Positions 20,491 through 29,778 of a stretch of DNA of 64,000 bases are shown here, one piece after another. Numbering within the stretch: the stretch's first letter is position 1; the number at the start of each line of letters is the position of its first letter. The position numbers were made by a program, and so were the translations under genes. The stretch is from a virus. The notes beneath the pieces were generated by a model that was given only the letters and a program-made list of their open reading frames with translations, made no database searches and was not told the DNA's origin. The stretch lies in IMG/VR virus record IMGVR_UViG_3300025704_000010, positions 1 to 64,000 of that record; one strand, given 5' to 3'.

Positions 20491-22914
20491 TTATACTACC
20501 TTCATTATTATAAATTTCAGGCTATTTGCAGTAATATTATTTGTCCAACTAAAATCAACATTACCACTAGTAGTGTTATATTCTGTTTGAACTTTTACTT
20601 CAAAACCACCTGCATTGTATACTTGCGTAATAAATGGTCCTGTACCCAACCCGTGTGTTCCTGCTGTTACTGTAAAAGAACTAGTTGCCGTTGCTGGTCC
20701 ACTAGCCACATAAGTTCTTTTTTCAAGATGAACTTTTAAAGTAGCTGGTGATACAAACAACTGTTGTCCTGCTGTACCCGCATCTACTTCTGATTGAGTT
20801 GCTGTTTCAGCTACACCTCGTGCACCATAAGTTGAATCAGGTAACGTTCTTGTAGAATTAGCTGTAATAACACCATCAGTCATTGTTAATGTATCAATTA
20901 CATCAACACCTGAAGTATCTATATCTGAGTCAGTACCAATAATTTTATTAAATGTACTTGCTAACTGAGCATCACTAATACCACCTGCTTTAATTGTAAT
21001 AAAACCATTAACTGTTCCAGCAAAAGAAGCATTACTAAATCCAGCAACACCTTTTTCAGTTGCCCCATCTGTTGCACCTACACCAGCAATATTTTGATCT
21101 TGAATTACTACCGTATAGTCACTTAATGAAGGTGAAGAACTTCCTGCTATATCTGAATTTGCAAATATTAAGTCTCCTACTTCAAGTGATTCTGTAAAGA
21201 AGGTTCCGTCTTGTGTTACAACATAAAAGTCACCTTGTGTTAATGCCACATTGTTTGCTCCTGTTAATACAGGATTGTTTGTTGATGCATTATATCCACC
21301 TTGGAATACACCTACTCCAGCTACTGCAGATTGCATTTGTGCTAAATTAACAGCATCTGTTCCAGCTGTACCAGTTGCAAGGCCAGTAATTTTATTATTT
21401 CCTAACGCTATATTATTATTTGGTACACCTAATACGTCAAGTGGTATATCAACTATAGCAGCCTTTTTAACAGCTCCTGCTGCACTATCATCACCAATTA
21501 AAATTAGATCATCTGCCTCTGCAAAGCCTGACATTCCACCAGCATCACCAATAATACCTGTTGCAGAATAATCTACTGCAAGTGATCCTGTACTTGTTAT
21601 AGTACCACCTGTAAGACCTAAACCACTTCCTACACTTGTTACACCATCTACTGGTAAAGTAGCAAGTGTTAAGTTACCTAAGATTACTTGTGAGGCAGTA
21701 CCTGCTCCAGCAATGTTTATATTTCCATCTGCTATAAGAGGTGAATTTGTAATTGTAAGAGCATTACCAGTTTCTGTAATACCAACACTTGTTAATCCTG
21801 TGTTTGTATCTGTAGCCCATGCTGGAAGACCATTACTATCTACTTTTAATACTTTACCTGTTGATCCTATAGCTATTTTAGCTAATGTTGATGTACCAGA
21901 AGCATATAGTAAGTCTCCTGCTGTATAACTAGTTAATCCAGTACCACCATTATCTACGTCTAATGTACCTGACATTGTCATAGTACCACTAGAAGTAATT
22001 GGAGAGTTATTAAAGGACATTCCAGTACTACCACCACTTACACCTACTGAAGTTACAGAACCTGCACCCGCATTAATATAAGTTGCTACTTGAGATAAGT
22101 TTGCAAATTTAGCATTGCTATCTGAAGCATCAGAAAATATTACTTTATCAGTTCCTGCTAATGTAACAGATGTTCCATCTGCTGCCGCTAATACAACGTT
22201 ATCTGTACCTGCATAATCTACTGCTAATGTTCCTGAAGAAACAATTGTACCACCTGTTAAACCAGCTCCAGTTCCTATAGAAGTAACTGTACCGTCTTTA
22301 CCAAAACCAGGCATATTAGAAATAAGTGATTTTCTTAATGTATTACTATCACTTACATCTGAGAACCAAACATAATCAGTTCCTACTGGATCTGCAGCAG
22401 TTAATACTTCAATTGCATTATCTGTACCTACAGTATCAATATTAACTGTTGGTGTTGTAGAAGGAGAACCTGTAATTGTTATACCAGTTCCTCCTGTTAA
22501 AGAAGTAACTGTACCAACATTATTTGTAGCATTTGTTGTAACTGTAAGAGTATTTGATGATCTGGTTACGGTTAAGGATGCTGATGCTGTACCATTACCT
22601 TGTATTATTACATTATCAGCTACACCATCGTTATCTATTAATTGGATGCCTGCTGTTCCATTAGCACCACCTACACCAAATAGTTCATAAGTTGTATTAG
22701 AATCTGATCCAGTTGTAAAATCTACCCATGCTCCATTTGCACGGAGTCTCATTTTGTCTGTGCTAGAATTGTAATAAATCTGACCATCTCCTAGCAAGCT
22801 AGCACCAGTTGGATCTGCAGTTTCATTTTGAATTCTGGCGTTCTTGAACGTACCCTGGTTGATAAGCGTGATATGCCCATCAACTTGAATACCTGCTAAA
22901 AATTGTATTGCCAT
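20491..22914 (-). CDS. Second tail fibre protein, paralogue of the S74 fibre
   Basis: An 807-residue protein. It shares the MAIQF start and the GTVTSVG/GLTGGTI/SSGTLAVDY repeats with the 1451-residue fibre. It lacks the S74 domain and ends instead in a short beta-rich domain (SSFTVTAGTHGLG to SLKFIIMKVV) that resembles fibre tips contacting a ligand. The region around residues 20-75 (GTFKNARIQNETADPTG) is a distinct N-terminal attachment domain. Two fibres with related stems and different tips suggest receptor specialisation. Confidence 0.75.
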   Translation of the reverse strand: MAIQFLAGIQVDGHITLINQGTFKNARIQNETADPTGASLLGDGQIYYNSSTDKMRLRANGAWVDFTTGSDSNTTYELFGVGGANGTAGIQLIDNDGVADNVIIQGNGTASASLTVTRSSNTLTVTTNATNNVGTVTSLTGGTGITITGSPSTTPTVNIDTVGTDNAIEVLTAADPVGTDYVWFSDVSDSNTLRKSLISNMPGFGKDGTVTSIGTGAGLTGGTIVSSGTLAVDYAGTDNVVLAAADGTSVTLAGTDKVIFSDASDSNAKFANLSQVATYINAGAGSVTSVGVSGGSTGMSFNNSPITSSGTMTMSGTLDVDNGGTGLTSYTAGDLLYASGTSTLAKIAIGSTGKVLKVDSNGLPAWATDTNTGLTSVGITETGNALTITNSPLIADGNINIAGAGTASQVILGNLTLATLPVDGVTSVGSGLGLTGGTITSTGSLAVDYSATGIIGDAGGMSGFAEADDLILIGDDSAAGAVKKAAIVDIPLDVLGVPNNNIALGNNKITGLATGTAGTDAVNLAQMQSAVAGVGVFQGGYNASTNNPVLTGANNVALTQGDFYVVTQDGTFFTESLEVGDLIFANSDIAGSSSPSLSDYTVVIQDQNIAGVGATDGATEKGVAGFSNASFAGTVNGFITIKAGGISDAQLASTFNKIIGTDSDIDTSGVDVIDTLTMTDGVITANSTRTLPDSTYGARGVAETATQSEVDAGTAGQQLFVSPATLKVHLEKRTYVASGPATATSSFTVTAGTHGLGTGPFITQVYNAGGFEVKVQTEYNTTSGNVDFSWTNNITANSLKFIIMKVV

Positions 22915-22959
22915 TTTATTTATTTTTAATTGTTATTATTATTGTTTAATTGTTATTTT

Positions 22960-23499
22960 TTAATTTAAAAAAGCACACCCTGCAAATGAATTACTAAATG
23001 ATACTCTTATTTGGTTAGTAGATAAATAATCTATATCACCTATCACTACATTATTATCTAAGTCAGCTATTGTTACTGATGGATACTCCCCTAAATTATG
23101 TGTTATTGTCCATACCGCAGCAGCTATCTCAAAACACTGTACAAACGTTGCTTCATTTGCAAGTATATCTGCTAAATCTAATACTGTACATACATTAGTA
23201 GGAACAGCCGGACAAGATACACTTGCCTTTACATTTATTTTTGCCAATGGCTCAACAAATACACCTTTATCTTCTGTTGCAACAACAACCTTATCTGATT
23301 TTTTATCTAACCAATCACATAATTCTTTTTGTAATACTGCATTAGCAAAATCAGTATAACAACATGCTTCAATACCAAACTTAACTTCTTTAAAGTTTGC
23401 ATATGCTTGGTTAGCAAAAGTCTGTTCTACTCTTATTCTTTTTTCAAGAGCCACATGCTTTACTTGATTTGCATTTGATATTTCTCTAGGTTTACCCAT
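22960..23499 (-). CDS. Structural-module protein, unknown function
   Basis: A 179-residue protein, overlapping the 62-residue zinc-finger gene by 8 nt. The N-terminal half is helical (NQVKHVALEKRIRVEQTFANQ). The C-terminus is a beta-rich domain with VWTITHNLGEYPSVTIADLDNN, a pattern seen in small phage fibre-tip and head-fibre domains. It lies just before the tail fibre genes, so a head- or tail-fibre role is plausible. Confidence 0.5.
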   Translation of the reverse strand: MGKPREISNANQVKHVALEKRIRVEQTFANQAYANFKEVKFGIEACCYTDFANAVLQKELCDWLDKKSDKVVVATEDKGVFVEPLAKINVKASVSCPAVPTNVCTVLDLADILANEATFVQCFEIAAAVWTITHNLGEYPSVTIADLDNNVVIGDIDYLSTNQIRVSFSNSFAGCAFLN

Positions 23500-23680
23500 T
23501 TTTTAAATTCACTATTTGTTGTTTAGCAAGTTCTAAAGATAAATTTCTACTACCCTCTGTAGCTTGTTGTTTAGCTTTAGATGAGTTTTTACATCCTTTG
23601 CAAATTACATTTCCATTTTCATCATGTGTCTTTTGACATCCACACGTAAATTTTTTTCCACATACTGAACAGTTATTCAT
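23492..23680 (-). CDS. Small zinc-ribbon protein
   Basis: A 62-residue protein with CSVCGKKFTCGC at residues 4-15 and CKGC near residue 33, enough cysteines for a treble-clef or ribbon zinc site. The C-terminal half is a basic helix. It overlaps the next gene by 8 nt and follows the 193-residue gene after 12 nt. A TTTAAAACCAAA-like element precedes the start. The function is unknown. Confidence 0.5.
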   Translation of the reverse strand: MNNCSVCGKKFTCGCQKTHDENGNVICKGCKNSSKAKQQATEGSRNLSLELAKQQIVNLKNG

Positions 23681-23685
23681 AATTC

Positions 23686-23697
23686 TTTGGTTTTATA
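23686..23697 (-). promoter_or_regulatory. TATAAAACCAAA leader element 5 nt before the zinc-ribbon gene
   Basis: A variant of the TTTAAAACCAAA element that recurs at the ribosome-binding position of minus-strand genes. Confidence 0.4.
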
Positions 23698-24274
23698 CGT
23701 AATACATTCCTCTCTTTGCTGATCCACAATTTCCAGTTGGACAAGTAATCTTATTTAATCTGGCTTTTGCATAATTATATATTTGCATAGCTTGAGTTGT
23801 AGATTGACAATATTCTGCATTTGAAACGGCAGCATCAATCATTGTTTTTATATAACTCATTTCAGCTAATAATTCTTGTTTCTCAGAATCAGGTTGACAG
23901 GGTTGTACATCTAGATCACACAATACTTCATAGTATTGTCCAAGTAATTGTGTAACTCTTAGATGATTGTATTCTACGTATACCTTTGAATTAGGTGATA
24001 CACTGTATCTTATGATATATATACCATCAGGTATATTTTCTTGTTTTGTACCACAATCCGTGGTTTGCAAAGCAAGTGTACATGCCGTTAAACACATGTC
24101 AAAATCTTTATCAACCTTAATTAAAACAGGTACAGAATAGCCAGGTAAAGTAATTAATAACTCTTCACAATCAACTGCTAAATCCTTTGAATATTGACTT
24201 GTATCTTTTATGCAAAGTAAATTACAGTTAGATACTGTAGGTATTTCTAAACTTAATATATGTCTGTCTGCCAT
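23693..24274 (-). CDS. Structural-module protein, unknown function
   Basis: A 193-residue protein opening the operon after the 490-residue structural gene. It starts with beta strands (HILSLEIPTVSNCNLLCIKDTS and LLITLPGYSVPVLI) and ends in helices with scattered cysteines. Position between the abundant structural protein and the fibre genes suggests a tail or fibre-attachment protein. No family was recognised. Confidence 0.5.
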   Translation of the reverse strand: MADRHILSLEIPTVSNCNLLCIKDTSQYSKDLAVDCEELLITLPGYSVPVLIKVDKDFDMCLTACTLALQTTDCGTKQENIPDGIYIIRYSVSPNSKVYVEYNHLRVTQLLGQYYEVLCDLDVQPCQPDSEKQELLAEMSYIKTMIDAAVSNAEYCQSTTQAMQIYNYAKARLNKITCPTGNCGSAKRGMYYV

Positions 24275-24332
24275 TTTGTATTCTATTAATAAATGATACT
24301 ATATAGATAATATACAAAAAAAATAGAACATA

Positions 24333-24370
24333 TAAAAAATAAAAGAGCAGGAGATTTCTCCCCTGCTCTA
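24333..24370 (-). terminator. Strong intrinsic terminator after the 490-residue structural gene
   Basis: On the minus strand AGAGCAGG pairs with CCTGCTCT, extended by GAG/CTC, and is followed by TTTTATTTTTT. The stem is among the strongest in the window, as expected for a highly expressed gene. Confidence 0.85.
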
Positions 24371-24395
24371 ATATCTTGGTTGATAATTTTAATTA

Positions 24396-25868
24396 TTACC
24401 AAACAGCATTTTGCTCAATAGGTAAGTTATTCCCATTGTCTTTAGCCCATGCTTGTAATCCTTCAAGGAAATCCTCCATAGCATTTTGTGCTGCTGTATC
24501 ACTACATTTAACATAGATCTTATACTGATACTGGTCATTATCAAACACTCCTGATGGATTGTTGAATCTTGGCACAGAATGTTGTACGTAATAAGCTCTG
24601 TATGTTGATGTTCTATCAACTGCAGCTAAAAGCTCATCAGATAATTCAATCTCTCTGATTCTAGCACTATCAGCATTTCCTTGGTTATAAGGAGACTGAC
24701 GGTATCTCTCAGACATAATTAATTCTCTAATTACTTCTTCACCTTGTGTTTGTTGCATTGAACCTGGTGTAGCTGAAGCAACACCACAGTCATTACATGG
24801 ATTACCTGTTTCATCTAATAAAGATACAATGATCTCTACAGGCTCAGCATTGAAATGATCTCTAGTGTCAAAAGAACAGTTACCAAATACAGTGTCAACG
24901 TATGCACCTTTGAATTCTACACATGCAGAAACCTTAGTAGCTCCGTTTGGATCTGTTGAAGCAACATATGTTCCATCAACTACTTCAGCAATACTATAAA
25001 CTGCTTGAGTAGATACGCCACCTGTAGTAGTTGTTACAATAACACCACCTTCAGAAACTGAATCTACTAAAATAGCACCATCTGTACCACCAGCTACAAC
25101 TAATACATCTCCAACTGCATAACCTGATCCTGCAGTAGCAATAGAGTAAGTAGCAATAGCATCACTAACACCTAAACTTACAATGTTAATAGTTGCACCT
25201 GAACCTGTAGAACTACCAGAAGTAGCTTGAGTTGATACTGTATAACCATTACCACCAGCTGATAATGTACTAGCATCAACACCGTCTACATCAGCTTCAG
25301 CAACAAATGGTTTGATAAGTGGATCACCTAAAGCCATTTTAGCCATATTAGCAATGATTAAAGCCGGGTCAATATATTCTTGCCCTTCAACACAACATAC
25401 ATTTGCTGAGTCAGCAATTGCATATGCATTGTGATTTAAAAATCTAAGTGCAGGAGAACCTTTTACATCAATTCTCATAAACTGTGTTTTACCACAAGGA
25501 GCACAATCAGATGCTAAACATAATTTAGCAGTTGCTTGTGATGCAGTAAGACAGTTTGCTGCCCACATTCTAGTAAGATATCTTGGGTTAATCCCTTTAG
25601 ATTTTACTGATTCTTTGTAACCCCCATGTCCTGGGTTGTTACCAATTGTATCTTTAGTATAAAATGAACCTTGTACAATGTACGCTAGTTCACCAGCAGT
25701 TAATGCAGCTGGAGCAGCAGCACCACCTGGGATAGCAACTGACTTCCAGTCACTTCCACCAACTAATGCTAATTCACCAGCAGCTAAAGCACTAGTAGCA
25801 GTACCTGCTGTTTGCTCTACTGAAGACACAACAAACGTTTTATTAAACGCATGATTAAAATAAGCCAT
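24396..25868 (-). CDS. Major structural protein (second capsid/tail-tube type protein) with an inserted decoration-like domain
   Basis: A 490-residue protein. The N-terminal part (AGELALVGG and AGELAYIVQG, then RYLTRMWAANC and DVKGSPALRFLNHN) and the C-terminal part (EVIRELIMSERYRQSPY, AYYVQHSVPRFN) look like one fold. It is split near residues 205-290 by a Gly/Ser/Thr-rich insert (GGNGYTVSTQ, then AGSGYAVGDVLVVAGG), a pattern common in surface-exposed phage domains. It has its own leader with two stem-loops and its own strong terminator, and follows the connector-like 233-residue gene. It could be a tail-tube or capsid auxiliary protein; the exact role cannot be decided here. Confidence 0.5.
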   Translation of the reverse strand: MAYFNHAFNKTFVVSSVEQTAGTATSALAAGELALVGGSDWKSVAIPGGAAAPAALTAGELAYIVQGSFYTKDTIGNNPGHGGYKESVKSKGINPRYLTRMWAANCLTASQATAKLCLASDCAPCGKTQFMRIDVKGSPALRFLNHNAYAIADSANVCCVEGQEYIDPALIIANMAKMALGDPLIKPFVAEADVDGVDASTLSAGGNGYTVSTQATSGSSTGSGATINIVSLGVSDAIATYSIATAGSGYAVGDVLVVAGGTDGAILVDSVSEGGVIVTTTTGGVSTQAVYSIAEVVDGTYVASTDPNGATKVSACVEFKGAYVDTVFGNCSFDTRDHFNAEPVEIIVSLLDETGNPCNDCGVASATPGSMQQTQGEEVIRELIMSERYRQSPYNQGNADSARIREIELSDELLAAVDRTSTYRAYYVQHSVPRFNNPSGVFDNDQYQYKIYVKCSDTAAQNAMEDFLEGLQAWAKDNGNNLPIEQNAVW

Positions 25869-25883
25869 AATTTGTTGTTTTGT

Positions 25884-25903
25884 GTGAGGACCATTACCCT
25901 CAC
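25884..25903. promoter_or_regulatory. Leader stem-loop of the 490-residue structural gene
   Basis: GTGAGG and CCTCAC form a 6-bp stem 15 nt before the start codon, with no T-run after it. A second perfect stem, GTAACA-TCAG-TGTTAC, lies further upstream at 25941-25956. Two hairpins in a 5' leader may stabilise the mRNA or mark a processing site. Confidence 0.45.
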
Positions 25904-25995
25904 TGGTTATAAAAAAAGATTTAAACAGTTTACTCTGCTTGTAACATCAGTGTTACTATAATAATATAATGATTTTCTATCAGATAAACAATATA

Positions 25996-26697
25996 TTAAT
26001 TATTTCTTTCAGCAGCCTGCAATCCTCTTTGTTGCTGATACATATTTTCTATATCACCTGCAATCAATGCTGCAGTATCATCAAGGATTACTTCTACTAA
26101 ATCATCTTTAAACTCACATATAACATTATTCAAGCTAATATTACCAGTGTATGGATCTGTACAGCCTTGTACTTGTATCAATGTAGGTTGTCTATAATAA
26201 GTTAATACAGGATTTACTATATCAAAATTTCTTTTGTATATTCTTATCTTGTTATCAAGCATAGTACAAAAAGTTTCTCCCCATTCAAAATCTGGATTCT
26301 TTAGGGGATCTCTCATAATTAAATTAACATTAGCTTCTTCAGCTAAATATACAGTCATTGATCTTGGAGTACAACAGTCATCTTTTGCCTGTGTAGTAAC
26401 TTTCTTAAATTCTAAATAAGTTTCCTCAGGAAAATTGTCTGTCTCAAAATAATCTGGAAAAACATTACCTGTAAGGGATAATTCAATTAGGAGAGGTTGC
26501 AAGTCATCCACTCTTCTTTTGGATAACTCATCACCTTCCTGATACATATTTCCCCCATGTAAGTTTCTTCTACACCACTCAACTTGTGATTTGTTAAAAG
26601 CCTCAACAAACTGCCAACATTCTATATTATCATAGTCTTGGCTATCAAGCTTATTCAGCCTTTGCTTAAGTTTTATAAGTAATGTATTATTTTCCAT
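25996..26697 (-). CDS. Putative head-tail connector protein
   Basis: A 233-residue protein. The N-terminal helices (LLIKLKQRLNKLDSQDYDN, then FNKSQVEWCRRNLHGGN) and central beta strands fit the small adaptor proteins found between capsid and tail genes in Bacteroidota phages. It follows the 338-residue gene after 12 nt and precedes the abundant 490-residue structural gene. The assignment is by pattern and position. Confidence 0.5.
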   Translation of the reverse strand: MENNTLLIKLKQRLNKLDSQDYDNIECWQFVEAFNKSQVEWCRRNLHGGNMYQEGDELSKRRVDDLQPLLIELSLTGNVFPDYFETDNFPEETYLEFKKVTTQAKDDCCTPRSMTVYLAEEANVNLIMRDPLKNPDFEWGETFCTMLDNKIRIYKRNFDIVNPVLTYYRQPTLIQVQGCTDPYTGNISLNNVICEFKDDLVEVILDDTAALIAGDIENMYQQQRGLQAAERNN

Positions 26698-26709
26698 TTT
26701 TAATTATTT

Positions 26710-27726
26710 TTAAGCATTCCAATATGGTTCAACTTTATCCATTAGAGATAATAAACTTTCTTCATTTTTAGGATCCATTAAAAAATCTAAACATTCAGAC
26801 GGTCTTTTACCCATTCTAATACCACTATCCATTGGCTCAATCCATCCCCCTGCTTTAGTCAGTAAGAATCTATAAAATAAACAGTCTTTAACAAGTGCTC
26901 TTATTTTTATTTCCTCCATACTTAATGTAGAAACATCTAAAAAGTTTTGTGCTGCTTTTTTCTTATTACCTTCAGATCCATGACCTTGAATATAGTCATC
27001 CATATTTTCATACATAACATCATTAGGAGTAGACTTACTATACTGTGTGCTATTTGAATCACAGATTTTAGCTACATACATAAGCTTTGTTGCATTGCCA
27101 TCATACATTTTTTGTAATTCTACTAATGCTCTATTTCTTATTTTACTAAGTTCAGTTCTAGTAGTTAACGTTTCTTCTAACGTATCTAAATAAAACTTAA
27201 CTCCTTTAGAGTTTACTTTAGCATCTTTTAATGACTTTGCTACTATAGAAAAGCCACCTGCTTTAATGGCATATAGTTTAATTCTATCATATGGATCTAA
27301 TTCTGGATCTAAGAATACTGGATCATTACCACATCTTAAACTAATCTTGTCCCAAAATTTATCATTATTAGGACTCATAATAGTTAAGTTGTTCCAAAAA
27401 TCTTTGTCTTCTGGATCAACTACATTAGCTGCAAGAGATGCTTCTAATTCTGCAACTACAGTTCTAATTTCTTTAATCTTTGCTTTTTTCTCCTTAGGTG
27501 CTAACATTTTTACTTCAGGTGCAAATTCATTTAAACCAGTAACATATCTTTTTACTCCATTCATCTCTAGACATGCTAATGATTCTTCATGGTATACTCC
27601 ATCATGTAATGCCAATCCATATTGTTCCAATCCCATATTTTCTTTATTAGGATTAAAAAATGGACGCACTGCAACAGATTGTTTTTTTTCCTGCTGATAC
27701 TTTTCTACAATAGTGTACTCACTCAT
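26710..27726 (-). CDS. Structural-module protein, unknown function
   Basis: A 338-residue protein, mostly alpha-helical and charged (KEKKAKIKEIRTVVAELEASL). The C-terminal region is conserved-looking (DCLFYRFLLTKAGGWIEPMDSG). It is the first gene of the transcript that starts after the 64-residue gene, and its start is preceded by a TTTAAAACCAAA element. A 16-bp palindrome lies 43 nt upstream. It probably belongs to the virion neck or to capsid assembly. No catalytic motif is visible. Confidence 0.5.
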   Translation of the reverse strand: MSEYTIVEKYQQEKKQSVAVRPFFNPNKENMGLEQYGLALHDGVYHEESLACLEMNGVKRYVTGLNEFAPEVKMLAPKEKKAKIKEIRTVVAELEASLAANVVDPEDKDFWNNLTIMSPNNDKFWDKISLRCGNDPVFLDPELDPYDRIKLYAIKAGGFSIVAKSLKDAKVNSKGVKFYLDTLEETLTTRTELSKIRNRALVELQKMYDGNATKLMYVAKICDSNSTQYSKSTPNDVMYENMDDYIQGHGSEGNKKKAAQNFLDVSTLSMEEIKIRALVKDCLFYRFLLTKAGGWIEPMDSGIRMGKRPSECLDFLMDPKNEESLLSLMDKVEPYWNA

Positions 27727-27730
27727 TTTT

Positions 27731-27742
27731 TTTGGTTTTAAA
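27731..27742 (-). promoter_or_regulatory. TTTAAAACCAAA leader element 4 nt before the 338-residue gene
   Basis: An exact copy of the 12-mer at the ribosome-binding position. Confidence 0.45.
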
Positions 27743-27768
27743 TTAATAATTATTATTCACAGTCAAAA

Positions 27769-27784
27769 GTACATAATTATGTAC
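27769..27784. promoter_or_regulatory. Perfect 16-bp palindrome, possible operator
   Basis: GTACATAATTATGTAC equals its own reverse complement. It lies in the 115-bp gap before the 338-residue gene, upstream of its start. Perfect palindromes of this size often bind dimeric regulators; a role here is inferred. Confidence 0.35.
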
Positions 27785-27806
27785 ATTTATTATTACTAAT
27801 TTCTAA

Positions 27807-27826
27807 AGCAAGGTTTTACCCTTGCT
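27807..27826. terminator. Stem-loop after the 64-residue gene
   Basis: AGCAAGG and CCTTGCT form a 7-bp stem with a 6-nt loop. Read on the plus strand it is followed by AAAG and six T; on the minus strand there is only a weak T-rich tail. It may stop antisense transcription, weakly end the capsid transcript, or do both. Confidence 0.4.
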
Positions 27827-27841
27827 AAAGTTTTTTGACTT

Positions 27842-28036
27842 TTAAACAACTATTTTCAAAGCTCCTGTAGTGTGATATATATCACCTTTTGCTAAACCTG
27901 CAGCTATTGCTGCTGCATTATCTGCATGGTCTCTAGCTAAGATGTCTTTACCAACAGCTTTAGAAGCAAGTATTTTTGAAACACTTGAATTTGAAAACTC
28001 ATATGTTTTATTTTGTCTTTTAATATCTAGTGCCAT
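27842..28036 (-). CDS. Small protein downstream of the capsid gene, unknown function
   Basis: A 64-residue protein (ALDIKRQNKTYEFSNSSVSKI and later LAKGDIYHTTGALKIVV). It lies 71 nt after the major capsid gene and past its terminator, with its own trailing hairpin. Small genes in this place often encode capsid decoration proteins; that is only a suggestion here. Confidence 0.45.
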   Translation of the reverse strand: MALDIKRQNKTYEFSNSSVSKILASKAVGKDILARDHADNAAAIAAGLAKGDIYHTTGALKIVV

Positions 28037-28061
28037 GATTAGTTATATTTTAAAGGTTAAA

Positions 28062-28097
28062 AATAAAAAGGGAGGAGGTATTAGCCCCTCCCCTTTA
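28062..28097 (-). terminator. Intrinsic terminator after the major capsid gene
   Basis: On the minus strand AAAGGGGAGG pairs with CCTCCCTTT (one bulged G) and is followed by TTTTTATTTTT. It begins 10 nt after the capsid stop codon. Confidence 0.85.
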
Positions 28098-28107
28098 ATT
28101 ATAGTTC

Positions 28108-29727
28108 TTAGAATGAGCCTCCTGTTACAGGGTTTCTCATTACAATTTTAAGAACTTTGGTTGGATCCTTAACCCATATAGCCGGCATGGTCTGAGTCAT
28201 ATATACTCTATATCCATTAAACTGACCAGTAGAAGCAAATCCTTGAGTTCTTCCCATGTAGTCCATAGTACCATTTTGGTAGAACCACTTAAGTTGATTA
28301 TCCCAAGAAAGTTTCAACAAGTGAATGTTGTCATTTCCTTCATCAGTTACATCAAAGATAATAAAGCTGTATGAACTTAGAGGTCTACCATCAATTAATG
28401 GATTCTCTATATCATTTGTGTTTAAGTTATCAAATGCTGGATTCAATACAAACTTAACGTTAGCTAAGAATGGAATAGTAAAGCTTGTGTAAGCAAAACC
28501 ATAATCTAAATCCATACCAGAACCTTTAACAGCTCCAATATCAGTTGCATTTTGTACTAAACCTGAACCATACACTTCATCAGCAATTGCTTTGTTGATT
28601 AGTTGCATACCACCAATACCTGTTTGTACAACAAGTGATCTTTGTGGGTCTGGCCCTTTAAATTCAACTTTACCTTGGTAGAAGTTATAAAGTTCAGACT
28701 TAAACATGTCAAGAGTAAATGATGACTTGTTATATACTCTTTTGAAAGAGTTATCTAACTGTGACCATAAACCTACAGATAATCTAATATCATCCGGTCC
28801 GTCTTGCTTAATTCTACCACCTTTACCCCACATTAGGTAAGTTTCAATATCCGTAGCAATTTTAGATAAATGTGCTGCTTCCATATTTGTAATGAAAGTT
28901 CTTGTAAGAGTTCCGTTTTCAAACGCTTCTCTTGCACCTGCTTTACCCATGTTAGCTACTAGTCCTTCAATACTAGGTACTGATGGATTGTTTGGATCAT
29001 TGTCAAAGTTTCTCCAAATCTCAGTTACTGGTACAGTACCATCAGCATTCAAACCACCTTTGATCATAAGATCAGCACGGCTTGAAATAGAATAGTGTAC
29101 GTGTGCTTCTGCTCCTCCTACAAAGTTGTAGAATTCACGGAATCCAGATCCTGTTTCAATGTCAGAAAATCTTTCACCATATTCACCTCTTGCAGAACCT
29201 TTTCTAAAGAATTTTGTTCCTTTAGCTAGATACTTATTATCTAAGACTGCTGCATTGTTGTTGTTAACTAATTGAACAGTGTAAACATATCCATCACCTG
29301 CAGGGATAATATCATCTGCTGTAATGTAAAGTTCAAGTCCATTATACTTATCATAAGTAATAATGTCACCATGTCCAAAAGTTCTTTTGTTGATCTTGAT
29401 CTTAAATAGAGTTCCATCTACACCTTTAGCATCATTTGCTGGTTCAATGTCTGCCACTATGTAAGGAAGATCTTGTGCAATAGGAGTTTGCCACTTGTAC
29501 TCACCTCTAGCATTATCCACCATGATTGTATTCTTTCCACCAAAAGAAGCCATTTGATATAAAGGCATTTCTACCTTTTGGGTCATTGCCCATAAATCAA
29601 TTGGTCCCATATCCATAGGCTCGGAGTTACCAAGCATTTGGGTAAGGTGATAAGAATCAACATGAGAACTAGCTTTGTAGCTTGTATCACGTAGGAAAAT
29701 CCCATTATTTAAAACTGGAGTTGCCAT
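28108..29727 (-). CDS. Major capsid protein (HK97-fold, predicted)
   Basis: A 539-residue protein placed directly after the acidic scaffold-like gene, which follows the portal. This is the usual order portal, scaffold, capsid. The N-terminus (HVDSYHLTQMLGNSEPMDMGPIDLW) is followed by mixed alpha/beta sequence with an extended loop (TGSGFREFYNFVGGAEAHVHYS) and a C-terminal conserved block (GRPLSSYSFIIFDVTDEG). A strong terminator at 28062-28097 and the absence of any enzyme motif fit an abundant capsid protein. The call rests mainly on gene order and length; the neighbouring 490-residue protein is the alternative. Confidence 0.7.
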   Translation of the reverse strand: MATPVLNNGIFLRDTSYKASSHVDSYHLTQMLGNSEPMDMGPIDLWAMTQKVEMPLYQMASFGGKNTIMVDNARGEYKWQTPIAQDLPYIVADIEPANDAKGVDGTLFKIKINKRTFGHGDIITYDKYNGLELYITADDIIPAGDGYVYTVQLVNNNNAAVLDNKYLAKGTKFFRKGSARGEYGERFSDIETGSGFREFYNFVGGAEAHVHYSISSRADLMIKGGLNADGTVPVTEIWRNFDNDPNNPSVPSIEGLVANMGKAGAREAFENGTLTRTFITNMEAAHLSKIATDIETYLMWGKGGRIKQDGPDDIRLSVGLWSQLDNSFKRVYNKSSFTLDMFKSELYNFYQGKVEFKGPDPQRSLVVQTGIGGMQLINKAIADEVYGSGLVQNATDIGAVKGSGMDLDYGFAYTSFTIPFLANVKFVLNPAFDNLNTNDIENPLIDGRPLSSYSFIIFDVTDEGNDNIHLLKLSWDNQLKWFYQNGTMDYMGRTQGFASTGQFNGYRVYMTQTMPAIWVKDPTKVLKIVMRNPVTGGSF

Positions 29728-29778
29728 AATTTTGATTGTTTTTGATTAATAATTATTGTTTATATATTTAATACTTGA

